From Enteroscipio rubneri (GTDB taxonomy: Bacteria > Actinomycetota > Coriobacteriia > Coriobacteriales > Eggerthellaceae), in the NCBI RefSeq assembly GCF_002899715.1, contig NZ_PPEK01000005.1, positions 1 to 64,000 on the forward strand: DNA of 64,000 bases, written 5' to 3'. Below, in pieces: positions 53,325 to 62,513 of the stretch. The notes below the pieces were generated by a model. The model did no database searches. It was not told the DNA's origin and saw only the letters and a program-made list of their open reading frames with translations. Within the stretch, counting starts at the first letter, position 1, and every line of letters begins with the position of its first letter. The position numbers were made by a program, and so were the translations under genes.

Positions 53325-53479
53325 GAGCTGTCACCTGCTTTCTGCTTCGGCGATCCAGTATAGCCGAACGCGCGGTCCGTCGGCAGCGCCCGGTTATCGA
53401 TGGACCGCGCTACGCGCCCTCGATAGACTGCTTATCTTGTGCGATCCGTCGACAGGCATTCCATCGTCTCGCCGCGGGG

Positions 53480-54544
53480 CTAGTCTTCCAGCTTCAGGTC
53501 TCCCTCGTCGATGGCGCCCGCTTTTCGCATGAGCGCGCAGACGGCCCAGCTGATGACAGCCGGCAGGATGAAGCAGATCGCGATCAGCCCGATCCACTCG
53601 AACGCGCCCGGTCCGGCGGCGCCTGCCGCCGCGTCTGCAACCCATCCGGTGTACACGCCGATAGGGCCGACAAGCCCGCATGTTCCCATGCCCGAGGCGA
53701 TGGCGGGGCCGTTTTGCTGCAGCTGGAACAGGCACGTGGCCACGGGGCCGGTGACGGCCGAGGCGACGATGGGCGGGATCCAGACCAGCGGCTTGCGCAT
53801 GATGTTGCTCATCTGGAGCATCGACGTGCCTATGCCCTGCGACAGGACGCCGCCCCAGCCGTTCTCGCGGAAGCTCATCACGGCGAACCCTACCATCTGG
53901 GCGCAGCAGCCGGCCAGGGCTGCACCGCCTGCCAGGCCCGTGAGTCCGAGCGCTGCGCAGATGGCGGCCGACGATATGGGCAGCGTGAGGGCGATGCCTA
54001 CAACGACGGAGACGATGATGCCCATGAACAGTGGCTGGAGCTCGGTCGCCCACATAATGAACCCGCCAATGGACGAGGCGACCGCCCCGATCCACGGTGC
54101 AAGAGCCAGCGAGAGCCCGCAGCCGCACATAATAGTGACGGCCGGGGTGACGATGATATCGACTTTCGTCTCCTTCGAAACGGCTTTGCCCAACTCGGAA
54201 GCGACGATGGCGATGACGAGCACGGCCAGAGGACCGCCTGCCCCGCCAGCGTCGTTGGCGGCGTAGCCCACTGCGGCGAGCGAGAACAGCACGAGCGGCG
54301 GGGTTTTCAAGGCGTAGCCGATGGCGATAGCCATGGCCGGTCCGGCCACGCTCTTGGCGAATGCGCCGATCTCGCCGAAAAAGGCGATGCCTGAAAGATC
54401 GCCCGCAGTTCCGAATATGGTACCGATCAAAAGCGATGCGAACAGGCCTTGCGCCATGGCCGCCAGCGCGTCGATGGCGTAGCGCTGAAACGATATCACG
54501 ATATCCTTGCGCTGCAAAAAGCTAGAAAACGACCCTGCCCCCAT
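53480..54544 (-). CDS. PTS EIIC type-2-like membrane permease
   Basis: The protein is 354 residues from ATG 54544 (AGGGGAG upstream). About nine to ten membrane segments and Gly/Ala-rich repeats such as IGAFAKSVAGPAMAIAIGYA and GPLAVLVIAIVASELGKAVS match the PTS_EIIC_2 family, which is found without EIIA/EIIB partners. No PTS phosphorylation domain is encoded nearby, so sugar transport by phosphotransfer is doubtful. Substrate unknown. It is divergent from a P-type ATPase. Confidence 0.8.
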   Translation of the reverse strand: MGAGSFSSFLQRKDIVISFQRYAIDALAAMAQGLFASLLIGTIFGTAGDLSGIAFFGEIGAFAKSVAGPAMAIAIGYALKTPPLVLFSLAAVGYAANDAGGAGGPLAVLVIAIVASELGKAVSKETKVDIIVTPAVTIMCGCGLSLALAPWIGAVASSIGGFIMWATELQPLFMGIIVSVVVGIALTLPISSAAICAALGLTGLAGGAALAGCCAQMVGFAVMSFRENGWGGVLSQGIGTSMLQMSNIMRKPLVWIPPIVASAVTGPVATCLFQLQQNGPAIASGMGTCGLVGPIGVYTGWVADAAAGAAGPGAFEWIGLIAICFILPAVISWAVCALMRKAGAIDEGDLKLED

Positions 54545-54740
54545 GATGTCTCCCCTGCATCGGTCTTCTCGTTGAGCCACTTATGATAGCGGAAACGGGT
54601 CGCGAGGGGATGAACTGCTCGGCAAACGTCGGTGAATCGGGAGCGGTGCCGCGTGACGGCAGGGTAACGGTGTTCCATGCCCTTGAGCGACGCGTGATTA
54701 AATGAGGGTGCGAACGTGGGCTTTCAGGAAGGGGCGGGCG

Positions 54741-57377
54741 ATGGAAGGAAAGGCGTACAGCTTGACGGCTGAGGAGGCGCTGGCCAAGTTGCATGCGGAT
54801 AGGCAGGGTCTTACGGCCGCGGAGGCGGCTGCGCGGCTCGAACGCGACGGCGCGAACGAGCTGGAGGACTCCGGTCGCAAGAGCGTCGCCGCTGTTTTTC
54901 TCAGCCAGTTCAAGGACCTGCTTGTGGCTATTCTTGCCGTTGCCGCGCTGGTCTCGGCCGTCTCGGGCAACGTTGAGAGCACGGTCGTCATCCTGGTCGT
55001 CCTCGTGCTGAACGCCGTGCTGGGCACGGTGCAGACGGTGAAGGCGGAGCAGTCGCTGGCCAGCCTCAAGGCCATGAGCGCACCCGTAGCCAAGGTGCGC
55101 CGCGATGGCGAGCTGGTCGAGGTGCCCGCGCGCGATGTGGTGCCGGGCGACATCCTTGTGCTGGAGGCGGGCGACCTCGTGCCGGCCGATGGACGCGTGC
55201 TGGAGAGCTTTTCGCTCAAAGTGAACGAGAGCGCGCTGACGGGGGAGAGCGAGGCGGTGGAGAAGTCCGCCGACGCCATCGAGGAGGGCCAGGTGGGCAT
55301 CGGCGATCAGGCGAACATGGTGTTTTCGGGGTCGCTCGTCACGTACGGGCGCGCCGAGGCGGTGGTTGCGGCCACGGGCATGAGAACTGAGATCGGCCGC
55401 ATTGCGTCGCTCATGAACGAGACCGAGCAGCGTAAGACCCCGCTCCAGATAAGCCTTGACGAATTCTCGAAAAAACTCGCGGTGGGCGTCATGGCCGTTT
55501 GCGTGCTCGTGTTCGTGCTGTCGGTGGTTCGCAGCGGCACGGGCGTGCTCGATGCGCTCATGTTCGCCGTGGCGCTGGCGGTGGCGGCCATCCCTGAGGC
55601 GCTCAGCTCCATCGTGACCATCGTGCTGGCCATCGGCACGCAGAAAATGGCACGCCAGCATGCCATCATCAAGGACCTCAAAGCCGTCGAATCGCTCGGC
55701 AGCGTGTCGGTGATCTGCTCGGACAAGACCGGTACCCTCACGCAGAACCGCATGACCGTGCAGAAGCTCTATGCGGCTGGCAGGTTGGTGGATACAGCGG
55801 ATGTCGATTACGGCGACGGCCCGCAGCACGAGCTCGTTCGCATTGGCCTTCTGGCCAGCGACGCGATCACCGACGAGAACGCGGGCACGTCCATCGGAGA
55901 CCCCACCGAGGTGGCGCTCGTGCAGATAGGCGACGCCCTCGGCATCGACGAGGTGTCTTACCGCTCGGAGCATCCTCGAACGAGCGAGCTTGCGTTTGAT
56001 TCCGATCGCAAGCTCATGAGCACGCTGCACGTGCTCGACGGCGTGCCCACCATGCTCACCAAAGGCGCGCTCGACGTGCTACTCGACCGCTCGGACGCGG
56101 TGCTCTCGGATGCGGGCCCTGTCCCTCTGGACGAGACTGCGAAAAAAGCCGTTCTACGCGTGAACGAGCGTCTGTCCGAGGAAGGACTGCGCGTGCTCGC
56201 CTTCGCGAAGCGGGAGCTTGCCGAAGCGCGTCCGCTCACGCTCGACGACGAGTACGGCTTCACATTCGTCGGGCTCGCGGCGATGATGGACCCGCCTCGG
56301 CCTGAATCGGTGCAGGCGGTTGCGGATGCGAAGGAGGGAGGCATCCGTACCATCATGATCACAGGGGACCATAAGGTCACGGCCACCGCCATTGCGCGCC
56401 AGATCGGCATCTTCGAGGAGGGGGATCGCGCCATCGCTGGCGTGGAGCTCGACGAGATGGACGATGCGGAGCTCGATCGGATTCTGCCGAACGTCTCGGT
56501 GTACGCGCGCGTGTCGCCTGAGCATAAAATACGCATCGTGGACGCGTGGCAGCGCCGCGGTTGCATCGTGTCGATGACAGGCGACGGCGTGAACGACGCG
56601 CCTGCGCTCAAAAAGGCCGACATCGGAGTTGCCATGGGCATCACCGGAACCGAGGTCAGCAAAGATGCGGCTTCGATGATCCTCGCGGACGACAACTTCG
56701 CCACCATCGTGAAGGCCGTCGTGAACGGTCGCAGCGTGTACGCCAATATCAAGAACACCGTGCACTTTCTGCTGTCGGGCAACATGGCAGGCATCATGTG
56801 TGTACTGTTCGCCTCGATCGCGGGATTGGCTGCGCCCTTTGCGCCGGTGCATCTGCTGTTCATCAACCTGCTCACCGACAGTCTGCCCGCTGTGGCTATC
56901 GGCATGGAGCCCGCGCGCCACGATCTTCTGCGCCAGAAGCCGCGCGATCCGAAAGCGCCGCTGCTCGACCGGCGGTTGATCGGGCAGATCGTCGTCGAAG
57001 GTGCGCTCATCGCCGTGCCCACGATGGCCGCGTTCTTTATTGGGCAACGCGACGCGGGTCTTCCGCTTGCCATGACCATGGCGTTCGCCACGCTCTCGCT
57101 TGCGCGGCTGTTCCACGGGTTCAACTGCCGCGCCGATGCGCCGCTTCCCAAACTGGGATTGTTCACGAACCGCTTTACGCTCCTTGCCTTCGCCGGCGGT
57201 GCTGCGCTGCTGGCGGCGGTTCTATTCGTCCCCGCATTGCATCCTCTGCTGCTAGTGGCCGACGTAACGCTTGCGCATGCGGGCCAGATCGTCCTGCTCG
57301 CCTTCGCGCCGACGCTCGTCATCCAGTTGTACCGGATCGTGCGAGATCGGGTACACAAGGCTGCCGTCCTGTCGTAG
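54741..57377 (+). CDS. Cation-transporting P-type ATPase (P2, Ca2+-like)
   Basis: This 878-residue protein starts at ATG 54741 (AGGAAGGGG upstream). It has the N-terminal cation ATPase domain, actuator motif LTGES, membrane motif PEALSS in M4, phosphorylation site DKTGTLT, hinge TGDGVNDAPALKKADIGVAM and M6 motif NLLTDSLPA. This combination fits P2-type pumps. PEAL instead of PEGL and the Asp in NLLTD agree with Ca2+ transport, although Mn2+ or other cations are possible. It pumps cations out using ATP. Monocistronic. Confidence 0.92.
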   Translation: MEGKAYSLTAEEALAKLHADRQGLTAAEAAARLERDGANELEDSGRKSVAAVFLSQFKDLLVAILAVAALVSAVSGNVESTVVILVVLVLNAVLGTVQTVKAEQSLASLKAMSAPVAKVRRDGELVEVPARDVVPGDILVLEAGDLVPADGRVLESFSLKVNESALTGESEAVEKSADAIEEGQVGIGDQANMVFSGSLVTYGRAEAVVAATGMRTEIGRIASLMNETEQRKTPLQISLDEFSKKLAVGVMAVCVLVFVLSVVRSGTGVLDALMFAVALAVAAIPEALSSIVTIVLAIGTQKMARQHAIIKDLKAVESLGSVSVICSDKTGTLTQNRMTVQKLYAAGRLVDTADVDYGDGPQHELVRIGLLASDAITDENAGTSIGDPTEVALVQIGDALGIDEVSYRSEHPRTSELAFDSDRKLMSTLHVLDGVPTMLTKGALDVLLDRSDAVLSDAGPVPLDETAKKAVLRVNERLSEEGLRVLAFAKRELAEARPLTLDDEYGFTFVGLAAMMDPPRPESVQAVADAKEGGIRTIMITGDHKVTATAIARQIGIFEEGDRAIAGVELDEMDDAELDRILPNVSVYARVSPEHKIRIVDAWQRRGCIVSMTGDGVNDAPALKKADIGVAMGITGTEVSKDAASMILADDNFATIVKAVVNGRSVYANIKNTVHFLLSGNMAGIMCVLFASIAGLAAPFAPVHLLFINLLTDSLPAVAIGMEPARHDLLRQKPRDPKAPLLDRRLIGQIVVEGALIAVPTMAAFFIGQRDAGLPLAMTMAFATLSLARLFHGFNCRADAPLPKLGLFTNRFTLLAFAGGAALLAAVLFVPALHPLLLVADVTLAHAGQIVLLAFAPTLVIQLYRIVRDRVHKAAVLS

Positions 57378-57493
57378 CGAGTATCGGCAGACGTCGAAGG
57401 AGTTGCGTCGTTCTTGGCGAACGGCCCGATTTCGCACCCGCTTTCGGGTACAATCGAAGCCGCATCGAGAAGCGGTGAAAGACGGGGTGGAGC

Positions 57494-58414
57494 GTGCAGC
57501 TTTCCTTTGAAGGGACGGTATCACGAGAAGCGGTGGTCGCTTGCAGACGGGCGGACGCCTGCGCGGCGGCATGGACGGAGGCCGACGGCGCCGACGGCTC
57601 CTGCGCCATGGGCGCTGGCGGCTTGCGCCTGCACGTGCTGGCCAGCGGCAGCCGCGGCAATGCGGCCATCGTGGAAAACACCGTCACGGGTGCGGGCGTG
57701 CTTGTGGACTGCGGTATCTGCAAGCGCGATTTCCTTGCCCGCTGCGACGAGGCGGGCTTCGATCCTGCCAAGCTTGCGGCTATTCTCGTCACGCACGACC
57801 ACACCGATCACACCAAGGGCGTTGGTGTGGTGCTCCGGGGCTTGGCGAAGCAGGGCGTCGAGCCGACGGTGTACGTGGACGATGCCGTGCGGGCCGCCAG
57901 CAAGGAGATCGAATCTGTTGAAGACGCCTGCGATCTGCGAGCCCTGCCCATTGGCGGCATGCTTTCGGTGGCCGGCATGGCGGTGCACGTATTCGGTACC
58001 TCGCACGACGCTGCATCATCGTGCGGCTTCCGCTTCGAAGGCGGTGACGACGCGGTAGGGTTCATGACCGACACCGGTAGGGTGACGGGCGCGGCTCATG
58101 AGGCTCTCACGAACGTGCGCATACTCGCGCTCGAGAGCAACCACGACGTGCAGATGCTCGCCGACGGTCCGTATCCCTACCCGGTCAAGCGTCGAGTGGG
58201 ATCGGATGCAGGGCACCTGTCAAACGATCAGGCTGCCGCCGAGCTGGAGACGCTGCTGTCGGACCGCCTCGAGCAGGTGGTGGCTATGCACATCTCGCAG
58301 AACAACAACACCTATCGCCTTCCCGTCGATGCGCTGGCTGCGGCGTGCGCCCGGATGAGCCACGGCGCGCGCGTGCAGGCGGCCTATCAGTCTATGCTCG
58401 TGAGCATTCGGTAG
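57494..58414 (+). CDS. MBL-fold metallo-hydrolase, YycJ/WalJ-like
   Basis: The protein is 306 residues from GTG 57494. The conserved domain begins at MGAGGLRLHVLASGSRGNAA (ATG 57608), so the first 38 residues may not be translated; neither start has an ideal site. Metal-binding motifs are THDHTDHTKG, FGTSHDAASS and FMTDTGRV, then ALESNHDVQML and SDAGHLSNDQAA. It is a cytoplasmic nuclease-like MBL protein related to the double-stranded-DNA exonuclease WalJ. It is convergent with cysteine synthase. Confidence 0.85.
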   Translation: MQLSFEGTVSREAVVACRRADACAAAWTEADGADGSCAMGAGGLRLHVLASGSRGNAAIVENTVTGAGVLVDCGICKRDFLARCDEAGFDPAKLAAILVTHDHTDHTKGVGVVLRGLAKQGVEPTVYVDDAVRAASKEIESVEDACDLRALPIGGMLSVAGMAVHVFGTSHDAASSCGFRFEGGDDAVGFMTDTGRVTGAAHEALTNVRILALESNHDVQMLADGPYPYPVKRRVGSDAGHLSNDQAAAELETLLSDRLEQVVAMHISQNNNTYRLPVDALAAACARMSHGARVQAAYQSMLVSIR

Positions 58415-58441
58415 TTCACGCTCGGCTACGCGCTGCCCTCG

Positions 58442-59374
58442 CTATTCGCCGTCGAACAGCGCGGTCGAAAAGTAGCGCTCGCCGGTGTCGGGCAGCAGCG
58501 TGACCACCGTCTTGCCAGGACCGAGTGTGCGCGCCAGACGGCGTGCGGCCGCCACGTTCGTGCCGCTTGATACGCCGCAGAGCAGGCCCTCCTCGCGTGC
58601 GAGCGCACGAGCAGTGTCAATGGCCTCCTCGTCGGAGACGATACAGATGTCGTCATAGATATGCTGATCGAGTATGTCAGGGATCAGGCCATCGCCGATG
58701 CCCATCTGCAAATGCGTTCCGATGCCCCCTCCCGAGAGAATGGCTGCATTCTCGGGTTCGACGGCCCATATGCGCACCTCGGGGTACAGGCGCTTGAGAA
58801 TCTGGCCGACGCCCGAGATGGTGCCTCCCGTGCCGATGCCCGAGCAGAATCCGTGTACTGGACCCTCCACGTCCTCCACGATCTCGAGAGCCGTGTGGTA
58901 TTTGTGGGCGAACAGGTTGTCTTCGTTCTCGAATTGCTGGGGCACGTAGACGTGCGGATCCTCGGCCGCCATACGTTCGGCGATGGCGATGCATTCGGCG
59001 ATGCACTTGCCGATGTCGCCGTCGTCGTGCACGATGACCACCTCCGCGCCGTAATGCTGCACGAGCTTGCGACGCTCGACCGATACGCTATCGGGCATGA
59101 TGATGCGCGCGCGGTAGCCGCGCACCGCGCATACGAGCGCCAGGCCGATGCCCTGGTTGCCGCTCGTCGGCTCGACGATGATGCTGTCCGGGCCGATCTC
59201 GCCGCGCTTTTCGGCCTCTTCGATCATCTGAAAAGCCGTACGGGTCTTCACCGATCCGCCCACGTTCACGCCTTCGAACTTCACCAGTATCTCGGCGGCG
59301 CCGGGTTCGGCGAGGCGGTTAAGGCGGATGAGGGGCGTGCGCCCCATGGCTTCCAGCACATTGTTGTAGATCAC
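58442..59374 (-). CDS. cysK: Cysteine synthase (O-acetylserine sulfhydrylase)
   Basis: The protein is 310 residues. GTG 59374 is chosen (VIYNNVLEAMGRTPLIRLNR) because GAGG lies 9 bases upstream; the frame is longer but the extension is not family-like. The PLP lysine is in VGGSVKTR (commonly PGGSVKDR). The PTSGNQGIGLA and GIGTGGTISGVG motifs bind substrate and phosphate. It makes cysteine from O-acetylserine and sulfide. No cysE is adjacent. Confidence 0.93.
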   Translation of the reverse strand: MIYNNVLEAMGRTPLIRLNRLAEPGAAEILVKFEGVNVGGSVKTRTAFQMIEEAEKRGEIGPDSIIVEPTSGNQGIGLALVCAVRGYRARIIMPDSVSVERRKLVQHYGAEVVIVHDDGDIGKCIAECIAIAERMAAEDPHVYVPQQFENEDNLFAHKYHTALEIVEDVEGPVHGFCSGIGTGGTISGVGQILKRLYPEVRIWAVEPENAAILSGGGIGTHLQMGIGDGLIPDILDQHIYDDICIVSDEEAIDTARALAREEGLLCGVSSGTNVAAARRLARTLGPGKTVVTLLPDTGERYFSTALFDGE

Positions 59375-59493
59375 GGTCGCATCCTCGTTCTCGCTTGCGG
59401 TATCCCCCTGGTCGCGGCCGCAGCCGACAGGCCCCAGCGCGCAAAACGCAACGTATTGTAGCATGCGCCCGCTTGCTCGGGGCCGGCGACGGG

Positions 59494-60051
59494 CTACCTG
59501 ATGGCGATGGTCATGCTTGTGGCCGGCAGGTTCGCTCCGCTGAAGATGATGCCGTTCTCGGCGAGGTTGATTCCGTCGTCAACGTAGCCTTCAGCCGAAC
59601 GGCGGTTGGCCGCGATCTCCTGATCGGTGAGCATGCGACGCGGTTTGGCCGGCATGCCAACCACGAGCGTTCCATTGGGGATGCTCATGCCGTTGGGAAC
59701 GAGGGCGCCCGCGCCGATGAGGCAGTTGTCGCCTACCACCGCGTCGTTCATGACGATGGCGCCCATGCCTACAAGCGTGTTGTCGCCGATCGTGCAGCCG
59801 TGCAGGATGGCGCCGTGACCCACGGTCGTTCCCCGGCCGACGGTGAGGGTGCGGCCGTATTCGATGTGCAGGCAGCATTGCTCCTGGATGTTTGTTCCTT
59901 CGCCAACCACGATACGCCCGCCCTTTTCGGCGCGCAGCGTGGCGTTGAACAGAATGGTCACGTCCCTTTCAAGCGCGATATCGCCCACGAGGGTGGCGTT
60001 GGGCGCGATGCGCGCTTCGGGATCGATGCTCAGCCGGTAGTAGTCCTCCAT
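59494..60051 (-). CDS. Gamma-carbonic-anhydrase-like left-handed beta-helix protein
   Basis: This 185-residue protein shows hexapeptide repeats through most of its length (for example ATLVGDIALERDVTI, GHGAILHGCTIGDNTLVGMG, AVVGDNCLIGAGALVPNGMS). Two histidines (HIEYG and GHGAILHG) match metal ligands of the gamma-CA/YrdA family. The C-terminus is a short helical tail. Trimeric carbonic anhydrase activity is possible but unproven in this subfamily. Confidence 0.88.
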   Translation of the reverse strand: MEDYYRLSIDPEARIAPNATLVGDIALERDVTILFNATLRAEKGGRIVVGEGTNIQEQCCLHIEYGRTLTVGRGTTVGHGAILHGCTIGDNTLVGMGAIVMNDAVVGDNCLIGAGALVPNGMSIPNGTLVVGMPAKPRRMLTDQEIAANRRSAEGYVDDGINLAENGIIFSGANLPATSMTIAIR

Positions 60052-60185
60052 GCTCTCTCCTCCGTGGATGATGGCGCGCCGTGACGATCGGTCGCGGGTT
60101 TTCGACGAAGGCCATTATAGGGGCATCGCGCCGATGAGAAAGGCGAGGAACGGCGCGAGCGCGCGCACTGCGCGGTGCGGCGGGC

Positions 60186-61085
60186 CTAGGAGGCTTGATA
60201 GCACCACAGGGCTTTCGACTGCGAGCAGATCTCTTCGAACGACCAATGGCGACTCGAGCGCTCGCTGCTCAGGGGGTCGTGAACGATGAGCATGCCATGC
60301 TCGTCGATGTCGGCAAGCACGATATAGGTGCCTTCGTCCCCGAAAGCACCGGGCCCGACTGCGGCGATAACGGGCCGGCCTCCCACAAGAGCGTGCCGGA
60401 TGGAAGACTCGCTTGCCTCCACCGGTTCGACGGCCAAGCCCAGTTCAGCGGCCCCGTCGGTGAGGAGCGGTGCCGCATCGGACGAGTCGGCGAATCCGCT
60501 GCGCTGGGAGAAGGAAGCCACTTCGACCGGATCGGTCTGGACGTCCCCGGTCGATTCGATATACACCATGGCCAGGCATAACGGTGCAGCGCCTGCCGAA
60601 GCGACCGTGCCCGAACCATACGGGCGATCAGCCCACTGCGGGTCGTCCTGGTAAAGCGTGGGAACCGATCCCTTCTTCCAGGTTGACTGGGATTCGCTGA
60701 GGCTTGCGGCTCTCGTGGCATTGTCGTTGCCATAGGGATTGGCCTCTCCGCCGCCTACGAATCCGGTGATGGCCCGCGCGGCGAAGACGCCGGCGAACGC
60801 GCACGCAAGGGCGAAGAGGACGATGGCCGCAATGGCCGCGAGCGCGCGCTTGGGATTTACGCGCTCGAGCTTGAGTTCACCGCGAGAATCCGGCTCCGTT
60901 GCAAGAGGCCTTACCGTTTCGGAGGGCGTGAATGTGGCGATGCTCGGCTTGCGACGAGGGGTGGACGAGTAGCGGATGCCATGCGTGCTGCTGGGGAGGC
61001 GGCGGTGCTCGCTCGCGTACAGGTCGACGCGGCTGTTGTAGTCGGCTTTTTGGGTGACGATGTAGGGTAGGCCCCGGTACGGCAC
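60186..61085 (-). CDS. C39-like peptidase-fold membrane protein lacking catalytic residues
   Basis: This 299-residue protein has a cytoplasmic N-terminus (1-78), one membrane segment (about 82-105) and an extracytoplasmic C39_2-like domain (about 138-295). The domain has VPTLYQDDPQWADRPYGSG and DIDEHGMLIVHDPLS. Where the family has the catalytic Cys (SxGCGPT), this one has SAGAAPL (Ala166), and the His of the GH(F/Y)IV motif is Thr (EGTYIVLAD). It is therefore probably inactive as a peptidase and may bind peptides or cell-wall stems. It is divergent from the Ydh-like operon. Confidence 0.8.
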   Translation of the reverse strand: MPYRGLPYIVTQKADYNSRVDLYASEHRRLPSSTHGIRYSSTPRRKPSIATFTPSETVRPLATEPDSRGELKLERVNPKRALAAIAAIVLFALACAFAGVFAARAITGFVGGGEANPYGNDNATRAASLSESQSTWKKGSVPTLYQDDPQWADRPYGSGTVASAGAAPLCLAMVYIESTGDVQTDPVEVASFSQRSGFADSSDAAPLLTDGAAELGLAVEPVEASESSIRHALVGGRPVIAAVGPGAFGDEGTYIVLADIDEHGMLIVHDPLSSERSSRHWSFEEICSQSKALWCYQAS

Positions 61086-61294
61086 GGACGCCTCCTTCCG
61101 CTCATTCGATTATCGGTACGGTGTCGAGGCTTCGGCCCCAGAGGGGAAAGAAGCCGTTGGTTTGCATTACGTGAGTGTAGGGCGACGTGCGCTGCGCGCT
61201 CGCGGCCCCTTCGAGCCGTTTCCCCCTGTAGAGCGAGCGGTCAGGAAGCCGAAACGTTGTCGCGGGTCTGTCGGAAACCCGGCATCGACCGGAA

Positions 61295-61360
61295 AGGCTC
61301 CGGCGGAGTGCAGAGACGGCATCGCCATGCGGCGGCGCGGCGAATCCGCTCGGAGAGCCT
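61295..61360 (+). ncRNA. Nested hairpin, possible structured leader RNA
   Basis: AGGCTCCG (61295-61302) pairs with CGGAGAGCCT (61351-61360, one bulged A). Directly inside, GCGGA (61303-61307) pairs with TCCGC (61345-61349), and CGCC/GGCG form an inner ATGC-loop hairpin (61323-61334). It lies about 340 bases before the first gene of a tungsten or molybdenum enzyme operon, so a cofactor-sensing leader is conceivable. No riboswitch consensus was confirmed. Confidence 0.35.
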
Positions 61361-61512
61361 CGCATCGCGCGCGCCGACGTGGAAGGCGGCGCGCGCATGG
61401 TGGACCGCATGCCGGTGTGGACGAGCTTGTCGGGCTGCGGCTCTATCGAACGTGCGGAGAGAAAAAATCATTTGTCCAAGCGGCCGGCCGGGAAACCGAG
61501 GTGAACGGCATC

Positions 61513-61543
61513 ATGACAAACACCAGTAGTCTCCGTTTGTCAT
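61513..61543. promoter_or_regulatory. Operator-like inverted repeat upstream of the Ydh-like operon
   Basis: ATGACAAAC (61513-61521) and GTTTGTCAT (61535-61543) are perfect inverted repeats separated by 13 bases. The centre-to-centre spacing is about two helical turns, as for a dimeric regulator. The regulator is unknown. Confidence 0.5.
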
Positions 61544-61694
61544 CCGCTTACGGAAAAATCCTCAAAAAATTCACCGTTCATCATCCGATGACGTGCCGAT
61601 CAACTTCGCAAGCCTGCTAAAGAAAATCGCAGGATCGCATCATGGTCGCAGAGAAGCCGATGATCAAACGTCGGTCCGAAGGGAAGGAGCAGCT

Positions 61695-62513
61695 ATGCCT
61701 TGGTTCGACCAACTGCCGTGGCTCGTGGCATTGGCGCCGTTCGCGGGCTTTTTCTGCGCGGCGCTCGTCAAGCGGCGCGATCCGATGATTGCGGGGGATC
61801 GGGTTTACCGACACGACCCGCCGGCTCGCGTCTCGCACTGGACCCATGCACTGGGCGTTGCCGTGTGCCTCATCTCCGGCATCGTCCTGGGTCTTCGGTT
61901 TACGCCCGCGTTCGTGACCGACGGCCCCGAGGCCGTCCTTTGGATGAACGTGCACTTCGTGGCTGCCGTATCGTTTCTGTTCGGGACGTTCTTCTACCTG
62001 GGCAACACAGTCATTTCGAGTCATCGCTTCAAGGAGCACCTTCCCACGCGCGATGCCGTGGTCACCACCATCCACCACTATGGGCGCAAACTGGGCTTCA
62101 AGAAGCTCTCGCCCGTCGAGGAGGACAAGTACTTCGAGAGCGAGAAGATCGCCTACCTCATGGCGCTGGGTTGCTCGGTGCTGCTGGTGGTGTCCGGCTT
62201 AGTGAAGGCGCTCGCGCATGTGGTGCTCACGCTGCCCGATCCGTTCATGAACGTCATCACGTGGACTCACGATGTCGCTGCCGCGCTCATGCTTCTGTTC
62301 TTCCTGGCGCACGTGTTCTTCGCAGCCGTGGTGCCCTTCTCATGGAAGACGTTCCCTTCGATGATATTCGGCTGGATGCCGCGCGAGGAGGCCGAGCGCG
62401 AGCATAAGATCTGGGTGCGCCGCCTCAAGGAGTCCGGCCGCGTCATCGAGGATCCGCAGGGTGCCGAGGCGCCCGCCGTGAACACGCCCATCGAGGACGG
62501 AGGTGCACAATGA
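61695..62513 (+). CDS. Cytochrome b subunit (Ydh/Fdn-like)
   Basis: This 272-residue protein starts at ATG 61695 (AAGGAG upstream). Four to five membrane segments carry candidate haem-ligand His residues (HDPPARVSHWTHALGVAV, MNVHFVAAVSFLF, TWTHDVAAALMLLFFLAHVF), the layout of FdnI/YdhU-type cytochrome b. It exchanges electrons with the menaquinone pool and connects to the Fe-S and AOR subunits downstream. First gene of the operon; its stop overlaps the next start (ATGA). Confidence 0.88.
   Translation: MPWFDQLPWLVALAPFAGFFCAALVKRRDPMIAGDRVYRHDPPARVSHWTHALGVAVCLISGIVLGLRFTPAFVTDGPEAVLWMNVHFVAAVSFLFGTFFYLGNTVISSHRFKEHLPTRDAVVTTIHHYGRKLGFKKLSPVEEDKYFESEKIAYLMALGCSVLLVVSGLVKALAHVVLTLPDPFMNVITWTHDVAAALMLLFFLAHVFFAAVVPFSWKTFPSMIFGWMPREEAEREHKIWVRRLKESGRVIEDPQGAEAPAVNTPIEDGGAQ

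Larger units (their letters stand above)
61086..61694. other. 609-base leader region upstream of the Ydh-like operon
   Basis: No credible gene is present. The region holds a nested hairpin at 61295-61360 and a 9-bp inverted repeat at 61513-61543 (both listed separately), and an AT-richer stretch at 61550-61600. Its length and structure suggest a long 5' leader or a regulatory region shared with the divergent C39-like gene. Confidence 0.6.
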
